64,000 nucleotides of DNA from Brachionus plicatilis (taxonomy: Eukaryota > Rotifera > Eurotatoria > Ploima > Brachionidae), in NCBI GenBank assembly GCA_010279815.1, contig QEOQ01000274.1:924618-988617 (forward strand), in the 5' to 3' direction. Under the pieces are notes generated by a model, which worked only from the letters and a program-made list of their open reading frames with translations, made no database searches and had not been told where the DNA came from. Numbering within the stretch: the first letter of the stretch is position 1; each line of letters starts with the position of its first letter. A program made the translations under genes and the position numbers. Shown piece by piece: positions 1 through 11,327 of the stretch.

Positions 1-1327
1 ATTAGTTTTTTAATTTATACATTAGTCTATATTTTTTTCTATATAAAAAAAAAAATTTGAATTTGAAATATTTTAACATTTATTAAAGATTTTTAATCAG
101 TCTAGTTGACCAATTATGAAAGTTATTCTATATTAACTCAAAATATATAATTTTCAAAAATTTTTACATTCAAGTCTGAATTAAGAATGGCTTGAAGAAG
201 GAAAAATTTGTAAATAAATACCTGTTTACGATTAGTGGTCGGTTCATATGGGTTTGAGTTGAGTTTCTGCAAAATATTTTCATCATCAAAATTCATTTTG
301 TTTTATTTTATAAAATTCTATCTCTATAACACTTGGTGTAATAAGTAAGCGAATTAGATAATTTTGTTTGAATAGCATGATTAAATAAAATTTTAAATGT
401 TGCGATATTATTATCTAAAATGCAGTCTTAAACAAAACAAGATTTTATTATTTTAACCATTTTTTGGGTCCATATAAAACAGAATCTTGAATGAGGAGAT
501 GGTAGACAAATTATTTCGACACCTCTTGATATCTATAAACCAAGCATTCAGCATTATTCATAGTATTGTATGCTCTTACCTTTGAAATTTAAGAAAACAT
601 TATCGCAAATATCTTGGGTTTCAAGGAAAACTTTATCAAATAAAATTAGATCTAAGTAATAAAATTATTCTTGAATTAGTAAGTTACATAATAAGTGAAA
701 AATTGTAATTTTTATTTAAAGTAAAAAATTGACCGCGGAATTAAGATATTAAAGGATTTAAAAAGGAAATATTTATAGAGGTTAGAAAAATAATAATGAA
801 GAGCGATATTTAATGCTAAAAAATCTAAGTTAAGTTTTGTTTTAAATTAAAATTAAATTTTTTGGTAAATTAAAAAAAATTCCCTAAAAAATTAGAACAT
901 GAACTTGGCAATTTAAATCTGGATTTTTCATTCCAAATCAAAACTCAAAATTTTTTTTTTAAAAATTTTTTTTCCCAAAAAATTAAATAAAAAAATTATC
1001 ATATTTTTCGTAGGTCAGCTATCTAATTATTATATTTTTTAGAACAAAATGTAATTAAAAATTTTTATTCAATATAAGATGAAATTTAGAGCACTTTTGG
1101 ATAGATTAAATTATAAAATTTAGAATTAAGATTGATTTAAAATAAATTTGAAAATTTTTTTAATATAAATTTTTGCATTTATTTATAAAACATCATATTA
1201 CTCTGACTCTGAATTATCTAAAGAATGTTTATCAAAAGCGAGCAATAGATAGAGATGAAATTAATCGAATTTAAAAGATGTGCAAGATTATATAAAATTT
1301 GTTTTAATTCAAAAATTATTCTTATAC
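1..1327. other. AT-rich stretch, no gene seen
   Basis: About 80 percent AT with long A and T runs. I see no open frame with coding character and no RNA gene. The right edge is the insertion site of the LTR element; the sequence continues on the other side of it from 4386, so the two flanks were once contiguous. Confidence 0.6.
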
Positions 1328-1332
1328 ATTTC

Positions 1333-1620
1333 TGTTGCCGAGTAGATTGACTGAATCTCTTTGGTATATTAGTGGGAATAGTGTGAAATTACGGTAGCAT
1401 AAAAGGTAGTATAAAATATATAAAAATGTCTTTTCAGAACACAAAACCACCACTATTTATTTATATTAAACTATATTTATATATTTCTTAACTTGGCGCC
1501 AGCAATCAATCAATTGAGTTAGACTAACAAACTAGCAACTAGATTCATGACACTCATGAATATCAAAGGACTAATAACCGGGGCCTAGCTACGCCTATAT
1601 AATATAGTAACTCGTCAACA
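1333..1620 (-). repeat. 3' LTR (relative to element), 288 bp
   Basis: Identical to 4093-4380. Bounded by TG and CA and preceded by the target duplication ATTTC. A TATATAATATAG stretch near 1594-1606 could serve a promoter. Confidence 0.9.
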
Positions 1621-1723
1621 CGCCCGCCGGTTAAACAGCAATGTCCTCATTGCTGGAGTACCTTCTATGCACAATACCATCCTTCTGGTAATCTCAAGGT
1701 ACTCGGACCTACGGACATGTCTC

Positions 1724-2128
1724 CTACGGTGGCATGCCAGTTTCAATACTGGGTGTTACACACCGTCCTCGGTTTCTTGTGGTGAGCCTTTCCTGTGCTA
1801 GAGGTAGATGTTCTCGCTCCACTACCAAGGGCATTCCGTGATCCCATCCAAGTCTATACAACTGGATCTTCCAGGCCCGCGCCCTCAATGTTGCAACCCT
1901 CAATGACTTAACTGCTGAAACCAAGCAAGATCGCTCAAAACTTAACTGTTCTTTTATATTTCCTATTAAAAAAATTATGTTTTTGTTCATATAAAACTTT
2001 TCAAAGCTTATTATCATCTTATCTAATTGCGATTCGTCTTTCCTGATTCTTTGGCGACAACTTTGAAAACTCATCGCATCGCACTCATTCTCAACCTCGA
2101 GCTCACCATCTGCTTGCTCTGCAGCCAC
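1724..2128 (-). CDS. Gag-like open frame inside the LTR element
   Basis: An open frame of 134 codons, open further upstream on the minus strand to about 2170 (an Ala/Glu-rich lead-in). It is rich in charged residues and has no zinc knuckle, protease or RT motif. I do not recognise the family. Base composition is much richer in GC than host genes nearby. Position near the 3' end of a minus-strand LTR element suggests gag or a remnant of pol, but this is inference only. It may be non-functional in this deleted element. Confidence 0.35.
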   Translation of the reverse strand: MAAEQADGELEVENECDAMSFQSCRQRIRKDESQLDKMIISFEKFYMNKNIIFLIGNIKEQLSFERSCLVSAVKSLRVATLRARAWKIQLYRLGWDHGMPLVVEREHLPLAQERLTTRNRGRCVTPSIETGMPP

Positions 2129-2277
2129 CGCGACTGTCGCTTCTGCTGCATCGCCTGCAAACGCTTCTTCTTTTCTCTGTCCGCCTTATGAAAAAGGCCG
2201 GCATCTCAGGCAAGTACTGACTCTCGATCAGCTCTCCTATCTCTTCGCCCTGCTGCTTTGTTGAGCCCTTCAGCCTC

Positions 2278-2475
2278 TTATTCAGCGAATGAATTCTTCC
2301 AAGCTCTGACACATACAAGACCAGTGCTTAAGCTCTTTTCGCAGCGTTTTCTCATGTCTAGCTCTATCACGTCCAACTCCTTTTCACTCTCTTTCTCCTC
2401 CTCAAGCTCTTGCTTCTTTTCCTCAAGCTGCTCGTCCTTTGCGCCCAGCCGCCTCGACGACCTGGTCAAGGTCAC
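2278..2475 (-). CDS. Coiled-coil gag-like fragment of the LTR element
   Basis: A 65-codon frame whose N-terminal half is a run of Glu, Lys, Gln and Leu with heptad-like spacing (EEKKQELEEEKESEKEL), predicted coiled coil. Such coiled coils occur in gag proteins of LTR elements. Poly-A and poly-T tracts just upstream on the minus strand (2488-2510) probably break a longer frame. No further function can be read. Confidence 0.3.
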   Translation of the reverse strand: MTLTRSSRRLGAKDEQLEEKKQELEEEKESEKELDVIELDMRKRCEKSLSTGLVCVRAWKNSFAE

Positions 2476-4076
2476 CGCCTTTTTCCTTTTTTTTTATTTT
2501 TTTTTTTTCACCATATTGCTCTTGGTCTGCACTACGGCTTTCTCTCTTCGTAAAGCCTCAGGTCACCAAAGTACCAGAACCTTTACACTTTACAACTTAC
2601 ACAGGCAGTACACTGGCTTCATAGTCGCTTAACTTGGTCTAAATGTCGTTAAGCGACAGTCGAGCTAAATATTATGTCCAGTTTGGCCAGGATGCTCAGG
2701 CTGTTCCACGAGTTGTAGACGCTCTTGAGCGAGTTGTCTTTGCGCCCGCTGGCTAGGATTAAGTTCAGATTGAATCTTCGCAGTACTTAAAGAAAGTATT
2801 GATCAGAATTTGTGAGGTCTATTGATCTGTTGGTGAAGGCTTTGATAATTTTTGGAAAAGATGATCAATAGTTATGTTGCGCTTTTTGCCACAGTCATCG
2901 AGCAGCGCGTCCTCAAACTCGTCCACTCGCAGGTCGATCAAGTCGAGCTTTTTCTCGAACAAATTACAATAGTAGACAATATATGACACTTTCCAGCATC
3001 GTCTTTGATCTTCCATCTTTGAAGCAATAGGGGCATGGTTATCAGAAAGTGTCTTATGTGAGTGTGACTCGAGTGGTGGACATGCATGAAAAGTTTTTTT
3101 TTTTTTTTTTCTTTTTTGAAGGCGACTGGCAAATGAAGTTTGTTAAAAAAAAACTAATAGATGAATCTGATGTACTAGGCCATTAGTGACTAGAATTGTC
3201 AGCTAGACGTCATCCTAATTGTTCCTTTAATAAATATAACTCAGTCATTTTTTTTTTTCTTCTTTCCGTATCTTGCTCTGTACATTGAGAACATTGTGCC
3301 TAAAAATAACCCTAAGCAGGTAAATTTAAAATGTAAAATGTAAATGCTATCCTCGAGTCAAAACTGGGGTCGAAAGTTAGGATAGATACATGCAAAAAGC
3401 CAATCGGCGATTCATAAAGCTCTGAATTGAACTTAGAAAGTGTCTGTGGTGTAGCAAACAAAGAATAATATGTTCCTTTATATCCTAGTGAATAATGGGG
3501 AGGCGCTCATCTCCTTTTCTTGTACCTTTTTGAGCAACGGCTCCGACCTGACACAGAGGTAACTGCATCGAGTTGGCCATCTACACCGCTATTATTACCC
3601 AATCGAAACCGGTAAACAAAGAAGGTATGGTAAAACCTTCCGTGTTCATCGATCCAAACATTTTAAAAGCTTGATAAAAAAAAAACAAATGAACGATTTT
3701 AGACTAAAAATTGGTGATGATGTTTCTGTCAAGGAAAATGTTAGTTAAAAGGGAAATTTAAATTTTATGGTAAAGACTGATAGTGAACCAAAAGTTGTAG
3801 GCGAGTATTCACAATAGTTTCTACAAAATCGACATCTTCCTCACAGACTTCTTCTCTTCTTATGATTTTCTTCGTTTTAATGTTAGTTATGCCATCCACG
3901 ACTGATTCTTCACTGTCGCCATCTCGCAGATTTCCTCTCTTCTTGCCATTTTCTTTGGTATACCAGGTCCTCTTTGTTTGTTTCCACTTGGACTCTCACT
4001 TCTTTCTTGCTTCGGTGGTCTTCCCACTAGCTTCTTCTCGACTCCTCGGCAACCGATTTTTTTCTTCTATGATACT

Positions 4077-4089
4077 GGTCACGGCACCA
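4077..4089 (-). promoter_or_regulatory. tRNA primer-binding site of the LTR element
   Basis: On the minus strand the sequence 3 nt after the LTR is TGGTGCCGTGACC, which starts with TGG as expected for pairing to a tRNA 3' CCA end. This fixes the element's orientation. I cannot name the tRNA with certainty. Confidence 0.65.
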
Positions 4090-4092
4090 AGT

Positions 4093-4380
4093 TGTTGCCG
4101 AGTAGATTGACTGAATCTCTTTGGTATATTAGTGGGAATAGTGTGAAATTACGGTAGCATAAAAGGTAGTATAAAATATATAAAAATGTCTTTTCAGAAC
4201 ACAAAACCACCACTATTTATTTATATTAAACTATATTTATATATTTCTTAACTTGGCGCCAGCAATCAATCAATTGAGTTAGACTAACAAACTAGCAACT
4301 AGATTCATGACACTCATGAATATCAAAGGACTAATAACCGGGGCCTAGCTACGCCTATATAATATAGTAACTCGTCAACA
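4093..4380 (-). repeat. 5' LTR (relative to element), 288 bp
   Basis: Identical to 1333-1620. It lies next to the primer-binding site and is followed by the target duplication ATTTC at 4381-4385. Confidence 0.9.
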
Positions 4381-4385
4381 ATTTC

Positions 4386-5254
4386 CATTGGTTTAATTTT
4401 CAAAAGAGTTCCCTAATTTTCTGGTACCTTCTGACCATTGACACTGACCATCTTAATAATCAAAAACATTTCAGAGAGATTGTTTCATTATTAACCGATA
4501 AAACCGATTTTTTATCCAAAACAGCATCTCAGTTAATCAAAGAATCAATCTTTGAAAATCTTTAAAAAATATATAATATAATATTATCTAAATAAAAAGT
4601 TCTAGTCAAAAAATAAATAAATCCGATTTTAGAAATAATCAAATGGAGTTTAATTGATTTTAAAAAACTTTTTTATATCGAAAAAATAATCAATTCAAAT
4701 ATTAACTTTTTTGTCATGCTTTTATGTTCCCTTTAAATTTTTTATAATAGTTAAAAATTAAATGAAAGAAAATCTCAGTAAATGAAAATTTAATTTAAAT
4801 ATGCTATTTATTTTATAAAATTAATAAATTCAAATTATTTCCTGTGCTTTTATGTTTCTTTCTAATCTTGAATTTTCAATTAAATATTTGTATATCTTTA
4901 TAAAAAAAAGATTTAATAAAAAAAATTTTAATTTAAAAAAAATTTTTCAATAAAAACACATTTTCTCATTATTTAATTTTACAATCTAAATTTAAAACAA
5001 AATAATTTTATCGCTATTTTGTAGCATCGTTGTAGAAATCAATATAGATTTTTAATATTTTAATATTGCCCTCATTAAACTTATCCACAAATTTAATAAA
5101 AATAAGAACAAAATCAATTGAAACACACACTGATATGATAAAAACAATAACATTTTTATTTTTTGTAACAAATTTATTGTGAATGTAACAATCCCTAACT
5201 TTGAAAATTTTTGGAAAAAATATACCGTATGAAAAAAATTCTTTCAAAAAATTA
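4386..5254. other. Old flank, possible decayed coding remnant, otherwise empty
   Basis: From about 4400 to 4564 one plus frame stays open for some 50 codons and ends in a stop, with ordinary-looking composition (for example HFREIVSLLTDKTDF). I do not recognise it; it may be a retroelement remnant interrupted by the LTR insertion. Beyond 4570 only AT-rich sequence is visible. Confidence 0.35.
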
Positions 5255-5853
5255 TTTAAAAGTTTCTTCATTCCTATTCTAGTCTCAAAGATCAACCTCT
5301 CTAGGCTTCAAGTTCTCCAAAATATTTCAATTAAGTACAGTTATAATTTTCCCCAAGATACTCCATCGGATCTCCGGATAAATTTCCTAGATGACATAAA
5401 GCTAGATAGCATTAAAGTTCGTTTAAATAAACTATTTATAAAATATCTTAAAAATAGTGTTATTTTCAAAAATACACTTACTATTGAATTAATCAAAGAC
5501 TTTGTCAGTGCTTTTGTTAATAGCTCAAGATCTTGTAAGAAAAAAACACCATTATGTAATATATGGAATGAATTCAGTGAATGGCTAAATGATAAGGGAT
5601 TATCTCTCTGATTTTCAATATCTTTGCTTTATTTATTTTTTTTTTATTACACTAAAATTAAACAAAAAAAAAACTTGCTATAGCTTTTCCAGTAGTTTTC
5701 TAAATTATTCTTTTTTGTACTTTATTTTTCAAAAATTTTTTTTTGCTTACTTTATTCATTTAAAAATTCTATTTTTTACTTATCTAATGGCAGAAGGAGT
5801 TTTACTGCTCAGAGCCATTTCAAATTTAAATAAAAAATTAAAAAAAAAAAAAA
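5255..5853 (+). pseudogene. 5'-truncated jockey-like LINE, C-terminal end
   Basis: The frame to 5611 reads as the C-terminal end of a non-LTR retrotransposon ORF2: a segment like LSRLQVLQN, then a D-TPS motif, a basic helix region and a final Cys motif TPLCN that recurs in the fragment at 24.6 kb. The 3' region contains a stem (AATGGC/GCCATT, 5786-5819) around the words AAGGAG and CTGCTC and ends in A-rich sequence at about 5853. The catalytic domain is absent, which is typical 5' truncation. The open frame runs to a proper stop. The longer frame upstream (from 5201) is probably chance extension. Confidence 0.6.
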
Positions 5854-5859
5854 ATTGAT

Positions 5860-7208
5860 ACTAATTGAACTTTTAAACTTAAATTGGAATAAATTGATTT
5901 TAAATAAAACAAATTGATTAGAATCGAAATTAATTTTATACTCATAGTTTATTCTTTCAAATAACGACCTGGGTAAACTAATAAAAGTGAAATTCATTCT
6001 TAAAGGATCCACATTCAATTAAGCTCGGGACAAGGCAGCAAACAGCTTAAAAACAAAAAATGCTAGAAAATAAAATCTGTTTTGTAAATAATAATAAAAT
6101 ATTAATTTTCATTTTTTGTTAAAAAAATAGAATATGATAATAAAAAATCCATTTTTCTTTTTTTGTTGATTTTTTACCATTTTTCACCTTTTTTATAAAA
6201 ATTTACCGAAATTTACGTCAAAATATTTAATCAAATTTAATTTTTTTCACTCTTTCAAGAATTCAAAAAAAAAATTTTTTTTCATAAAAATCGGTTTTTT
6301 TAGAGAAATTTTGGAATTTTTTTTTTCACTGAAATTAACAATTATTATGGATATTTAACGTTAAATATGGTAAAATATCGTGAATTTACCATAATTTACG
6401 TAAAATATGGTGTATTCCAGGTATCGTAGCAGCACTGTATAATAAGTTGACTGGGATATTAGCAATTTGTCATTTTATCATCTTGTCTTGATATAATAAA
6501 ATAGTAAAGAAAAATCAATGAAGTTTTATTTAATCAATTTTAATTTAATTTTAAATCTAAATTTCTACTAATTTATCTTAAATTTTTTTATCTAATAAAA
6601 TTAACATTTTCTTCCATCTTTCGTGCAATTGTATGTTAGACAATAAAATGATAAAAAACTTTTGTTTGGTAATAAAAAAATTTTTTTATTTAGGCTTCTT
6701 GTATTTCCATATCAATAACTGAATAAAATACTGGGTAAAATTTTTAGAATTTGATATTATAAAACCAATATTCATTAGATAATCATTATAAATATATTGA
6801 GTAAAATCTCTTATTTCTTTTTGATCACTTTAATTTAAAAAATTGCTTATTTAGCATCATTTTGAATGTGAAGTTTTTATTTTTTAGGGTGCTAGTCATT
6901 CGTGTCTAAAATCGAATTTCCTCTATAAGCTTTTTTTATATTATTCTATATTCAAAATCAATACTTTTTTATTGTTAATGGAGCTTTAATTAAAATGAGA
7001 AGTTACGAGGGTTGAAAAAAATGAACAGAATCCATAATGTAAGTTTTATTCCAAAAAGCATTTAAAAAATCAAATATCCGTTCTGGTTGAATATTACCAT
7101 ATTAGTTTCATCTATAAATTTTAAATAAAGGACTATTCTAAACTAACTTTTATTTAATAAAAAATTCTCAGCTCAATATGAAAATAAAAGAATCTAACAA
7201 AAAAAAAA
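5860..7208. other. AT-rich intergenic stretch upstream of DEG/ENaC
   Basis: No convincing gene. A small inverted pattern of TTTACCATA and TATGGTAAA words at about 6350-6412 looks like a decayed palindromic element. The last few hundred bases presumably hold the channel promoter, but I see no TATA box I would defend. Confidence 0.5.
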
Positions 7209-8558
7209 ATGTTGTCTAATGTTAAACCAGTAGTGCTTGATGTAATTCTTTCTTCAACTTGCCATGGTATACCCAACATTTTTAAGTCGACAAAATCGGC
7301 ACTTAAGTTCTTATGGATTTTTTGCTCAATTCTGTCAACAGCTGGTTGCTGTTTACTAGTTTTTCAGAATATTGCCAAATATTTAAAGTATGAAGTGACC
7401 ACAAAAATCAGAGTCAAAAATGATTATATCGCCACTTTTCCTGCGATCACCATTTGCAACATTAACTTTTTTACAACTGAAAAAGCGACAGAACTTTTGC
7501 CATTTTGTTCAGAAATTTTAACACCATCTTCACTGGATGATTATGACTTTCAAATAAAATTTAGAAATTGTCTAGAAAAACATGGATTAATGGAACAGAA
7601 CAAAAGTATTTATGGGGACAGTAAAAAAAAGCTTATTAATGGATCATGGTTTAAAAATGAACTTTTAAATTTGAAAGAATTTGTTTACTTTTATCATTCA
7701 GAGTATGGCAATTGTTACACATTTAATTCTGGTGTTTTGCAAAACGGTTCTCATGTCGACTTAAAAAAAATGGCCCGCAGCAGAAGAACTGATGGTCTGA
7801 TTTTAATTTTGAATTTTGAAATTGATAAGGGTCTATTGGAATATCCATCAGAATTAGGTGGCATTATTTTTATCCACAACCAAGAAAGTTCGCCATATTC
7901 AGTAACCGGTGTTTTAATTGGAACAAAATCAACTGCAAATATTGGTCTTAAAAGAACTTTTGCCAAATCTGAGCCCAAACCTTACAGTGAATGTGACGGA
8001 AACACTAAAAATCCCGAAAGTCATGAGTCTGAATTGTACAAATTAATTTTGGCCAAAAATGGATATTATACCCAAGCTTTTTGCATTGAACAATGCTATC
8101 AGAAAAAATTATCACAAACATGCAACTGCACTGAGTTTATGATACCATCAGTATTTGATAAAGAACCATGTGACTTATATGGAAAATGTTACCAACATAT
8201 TATGGGGAATTTTTTTACTTTTGAAAACATCAACAAAGAGTGCATTGATTTATGTCCATTAGAATGCGAAAAGCAGACATTTGATCAAACAATTTCAGCT
8301 CAAACACTTAATGGAACAGATCATTATTCAGTGGTTTATATTTACTATGACAGTTTGGCATCCACTGTGGTAGAAGAGTCGCCAACGACCACTCCTGCTG
8401 ATTTAATTTCAAGTATTGGTGGAGTAGCAGGACTTTTTTTGGGAATGAGTTTGCTAAGTCTTGTTGAAATAATTGAAGTAGTGTTTAGATTGATTTTCAT
8501 TTTATTTGATAGACAAATCTTCACGCAGAGAAATTCTTCTGTACTAAACACAATTTAA
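7209..8558 (+). CDS. DEG/ENaC-family sodium channel subunit
   Basis: An intact single-exon frame of 449 residues, right for this family (about 450-700) at the short end. It would form a trimeric, amiloride-type cation channel in the plasma membrane. The cytoplasmic N terminus has the gating His-Gly pair (H19-G20). A first membrane helix lies at about residues 31-56, followed by a large Cys-rich extracellular domain (CNCTEF, CSE, CYQ and similar). TM2 at about 397-433 carries the selectivity-filter triad G-M-S (412-414) in FLGMSLLSLVEI. The start is the first ATG after an A-run, and the protein begins at the expected distance from HG. The ligand cannot be told: FMRFamide-gated, acid-sensing and degenerin types are all possible. 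An AATAAA follows 50 bp after the stop. Confidence 0.92.
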   Translation: MLSNVKPVVLDVILSSTCHGIPNIFKSTKSALKFLWIFCSILSTAGCCLLVFQNIAKYLKYEVTTKIRVKNDYIATFPAITICNINFFTTEKATELLPFCSEILTPSSLDDYDFQIKFRNCLEKHGLMEQNKSIYGDSKKKLINGSWFKNELLNLKEFVYFYHSEYGNCYTFNSGVLQNGSHVDLKKMARSRRTDGLILILNFEIDKGLLEYPSELGGIIFIHNQESSPYSVTGVLIGTKSTANIGLKRTFAKSEPKPYSECDGNTKNPESHESELYKLILAKNGYYTQAFCIEQCYQKKLSQTCNCTEFMIPSVFDKEPCDLYGKCYQHIMGNFFTFENINKECIDLCPLECEKQTFDQTISAQTLNGTDHYSVVYIYYDSLASTVVEESPTTTPADLISSIGGVAGLFLGMSLLSLVEIIEVVFRLIFILFDRQIFTQRNSSVLNTI

Positions 8559-8608
8559 TTTAGAAAACTTCAATTGTTTTTGATAAATTTTAAACCAAAT
8601 TTTTAATT

Positions 8609-8614
8609 AATAAA
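8609..8614 (+). terminator. Polyadenylation signal of the DEG/ENaC gene
   Basis: AATAAA about 50 nt after the stop codon, in an A-rich context. Confidence 0.5.
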
Positions 8615-8654
8615 TAAAAAAATAAGAAAAAATAAATAAAAATTTATCTTGTCT

Positions 8655-8724
8655 CATCCAGCTTATTCACCAGACTTGGCTCCTTCGGATTAACATTTGT
8701 TCCAACCCATGCAACGCTTCCCTA
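8655..8724 (+). pseudogene. Mariner transposase relic in DEG/ENaC 3' flank
   Basis: One plus frame reads HPAYSPDLAPSD, a stop, then HLFQPMQRF. This is the conserved mariner-family segment around the third catalytic Asp (YSPDLAPSDYHLF). Only about 23 codons survive, the Tyr after APSD has become TAA, and no terminal repeats are visible. It starts about 97 bp after the channel stop codon, so it may lie in or just past the 3' UTR. Confidence 0.8.
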
Positions 8725-9419
8725 AGTGAAAAAAATACTCAGACTTGGAGATTTTTAGACTAATATTTTATCTAATTTACTTATTTCCGAAATTGACTAT
8801 TAATAACCATTAGAAAAATTACTCTAGCATCTCAGACTTTGTTTTTTAAATTAATTCTGAATATTTTTTTATATGACAGTTTAATATTTTTAAGTTACAA
8901 AATTTTAATCTAGTTTATTCTTAGATTTATATTTTTTAAAGAAAGTCATTTTCTTATTTGTAAAAAATAAGAATGAACTTATTTTCACGTATCTTACCTG
9001 AAAATAAATTTTTTTTTCTGATTACGTTTGTTTGTTTTGTAGTATTTTATTTTTTAAAAATTAAAATAAATTTTAAAATTTAAAAAAAAGGTTGTATCGA
9101 CCGCTTGCGCAACTCCTTCAACCCTTTTTGAGTATTTATAATGTTTGAAAAAAGAAGTAAAAAAAAAAAAAATTATAAAGAAAAAAAAACAAGAAAAAAT
9201 AAAATTATTAAAATCCTTATTTCAAGTTATGTTTATGTTCATATTCCTATTAACTTTTATAATATATCAAGATAAAATCAATCAAATTTCGGTTTCAGAC
9301 AACTCAAGTTCTAATAAATAAAGATCTTCATGAGAAACATCGCTCTTTTAAAATTCTTGTCAACTTTTTTTCGAAGCACAGAGGGGAGTAGCCTTTGTAA
9401 TAGTTCTGCTTGAGAAGCC

Positions 9420-10285
9420 TCAATTACATTCTTTAACTAGTTGACAAATAAGTGGATTAGCAGAATTTTCTGCTCGGGTATAGTAATTTAAATTAGATTC
9501 CAGTGCTCTTTCATTCAAAGTTTTTATATTGTATTTACGACTGGAAAAGTGTAACATGCATGATGGAGTATCGAACTGAAAATTCAGAATTGTTCTTATG
9601 GATGAGTTTTGAATCACTTGGGCTTTTCTTAGTCTGATTTCGGGCAAACAAGGAAACGCAAAGAAAGAGTAGTCAAAAATTGATCCAATGAGAAGGCTAT
9701 AAATATTAAAAAGAATTTTAGTATCTAATTTTCAATATTTACTTGAAAGTATTTTCAAGATATTTAATCTGTTTTGACATTTTTTAAAGATGTTAGAAAA
9801 ATGCTTATTAAAATTAAGATATTGGTCAAAGGTAACCCCTAAGAATAATGGATTATCTTCTTTCGGGATAAGGTTCTCACTTTTACATTGATTAGATTTG
9901 GATAAATAAAGGTCAAATTTTAAGTTTGTTCTCTTATTTTGAGAAAAAACAATATAGTTACATTTATGTGCTGACATATTTAGTTTCCAATCACAGAGCC
10001 ACTTTTTTAGCAGTCTTAAATAACGGTTTACGATATTTTCTAAGTTACCGGATTTACCAAAGATGAATGAGGAGGATAGATCATCAGCGTATAAAAGTGA
10101 AAAGCTTTTATTTGACTGATTTTTTTGAGGCATGTTGTTAATAAATATGTTAAATAAAATAGGACTAATTACTGCTCCTTGTGGAACGCCTGCTAAAATA
10201 GGTTTTTTCGAAGATAATTCGTCCCCGATACTTATAACAAAATTTCTATCTTTAAGAAAAAGAGAAGTCCACTCTATTATATATT
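9420..10285 (-). pseudogene. Jockey-like LINE reverse transcriptase fragment
   Basis: On the minus strand from 10285: GVPQGAVISPILFNIFIN, then SFSLLYADDLS with the catalytic YADD box, a thumb-region CNYIVFS, FLGVTFD and RLNILKILSSKY. After a frame change at about 9730 the C-terminal part continues with QVIQNSSIRTI and a D-TPS motif to 9420. The 5' half of the RT and the endonuclease are missing and a stop lies just before the first motif. It is a dead, 5'-truncated copy. The 3' UTR may extend to about 9091, where a stem-like sequence (GGTTG...CAACC) is found. Confidence 0.85.
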
Positions 10286-11327
10286 AAGGAATCCCCATAT
10301 AGTATTTTTTTTAAACTTTATTTTCGCATTTTTTAAAATTAAAATATAAGTTTTTAAATAGTAATATTTTCTATTGTTTCACAATTGAAAGAGAGAATTT
10401 AACTTGTTGCTTTTTTTCATTTATTTTCTTTTGAACAGTGCTTTTATTTTTCTTTATGAAACAACCATTGTTTCGACTTATCTGGATTCTGGGATTCAGG
10501 CAAAACATGTTCAATTATTTTAAAATAAAGTTAAACAAAAAAACGCAACTGTTTACAGTGTGCATTTAACAGGAAATTGCAGATTTTTTGCAGTATCTTT
10601 AATCTTGCTTTAATAATTTTGAATTCAAATTTTAAATTTGAATTTTGAAATAATCTAGAAAATTTTATATTCTTTAATTTTGATCTAAAATGATGACAAA
10701 CTTTATTAAATAAATAATAATGTTGTTCATAATTCGATTTATTTGTTTATCTGTACCCAGCTAATGCTCCTTCAGAATAAAAATATATAAAAAAAATTTA
10801 CTAAAATAAATTTAAATAAGATTAAAAAAATAAAAAAAAAATAAAAAGGATAAGAAGTTTGCCAAGATTTTTCACACTGGGATTTTTTTAAAAAGTAAGA
10901 TTACTTTATATTTTCTCTTGCGTTTTATTTGTGATTTTGCAAGCTTTTTTATAATTTTATATTTTATTTTTTAATCATTTTTATTTTACCTTTGATTGCC
11001 TCGAGAAATTTTTCCACTTTTGCTCCAAAAATTACCATTATAATAATTTAAAAAATTATTCTCCCAAAATTGTTTTATAATGTTGAAAATTATAAATTTT
11101 ATTTAAAAAAGAGTTAATTCGTCTATACAAAAGCTTAAAAAAATGATAAACGGAAATTTCAGCTCCGATTATTTATGCATAATGTTGCCTAAATACGAAA
11201 TAGAAACTCTATATAAAATTCCTTGATTAGAAAAACTAAAAACCGCAGGCGTTAAGAGTCACGAAACAATTAGGAAAAATTTTTTTCTTGACAAAACATT
11301 TTGACTAGAAAAAAAGAAAAGCTAAAA
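10286..11327. other. Intergenic, contains a LINE 3' tail
   Basis: Mostly featureless AT-rich sequence. At 10735-10775 (minus) is AGGAGCATTAGC followed by AGATAAACAAATAAAT, matching the tail of the LINE at 24.85 kb. Nothing else is supported. Confidence 0.55.

Larger units (their letters stand above)
1333..4380 (-). mobile_element. Young non-autonomous LTR retrotransposon
   Basis: Two direct repeats of 288 bp (1333-1620 and 4093-4380) read identical base for base. They begin TGTTGCCGAG and end CTCGTCAACA, which is a near-perfect terminal inverted repeat. A 5-bp duplication ATTTC flanks the element (1328-1332 and 4381-4385). A tRNA-like primer site lies 3 bp inside the right LTR on the minus strand, so transcription runs from right to left. 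The GC-rich tract CCGGCGGGCG abuts the left LTR where a polypurine tract should be. The internal part is only 2.47 kb, much less AT-rich than the genome around it. It holds short gag-like open frames but no recognisable reverse transcriptase, RNase H or integrase. It must therefore move with proteins from another copy. BEL/Pao is my best guess from the primer-site wording and 5-bp duplication, but Ty3/gypsy is not excluded. Identical LTRs mean a recent insertion. Confidence 0.88.

Noticed and set aside
2258..2632. Plus-strand Ser/Phe-rich frame of 124 codons
   Set aside because: Antisense of the coiled-coil gag-like frame, which is on the element's transcribed strand.
4077..4092. tRNA gene fragment (GGTCACGGCACCA)
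   Set aside because: It is the primer-binding complement of an LTR element, at the exact expected distance from the LTR; no cloverleaf surrounds it.
5014..5295. Minus-strand 93-codon frame
   Set aside because: Overlaps the LINE fragment on the other strand and has only AT-driven Phe/Ile/Lys composition.
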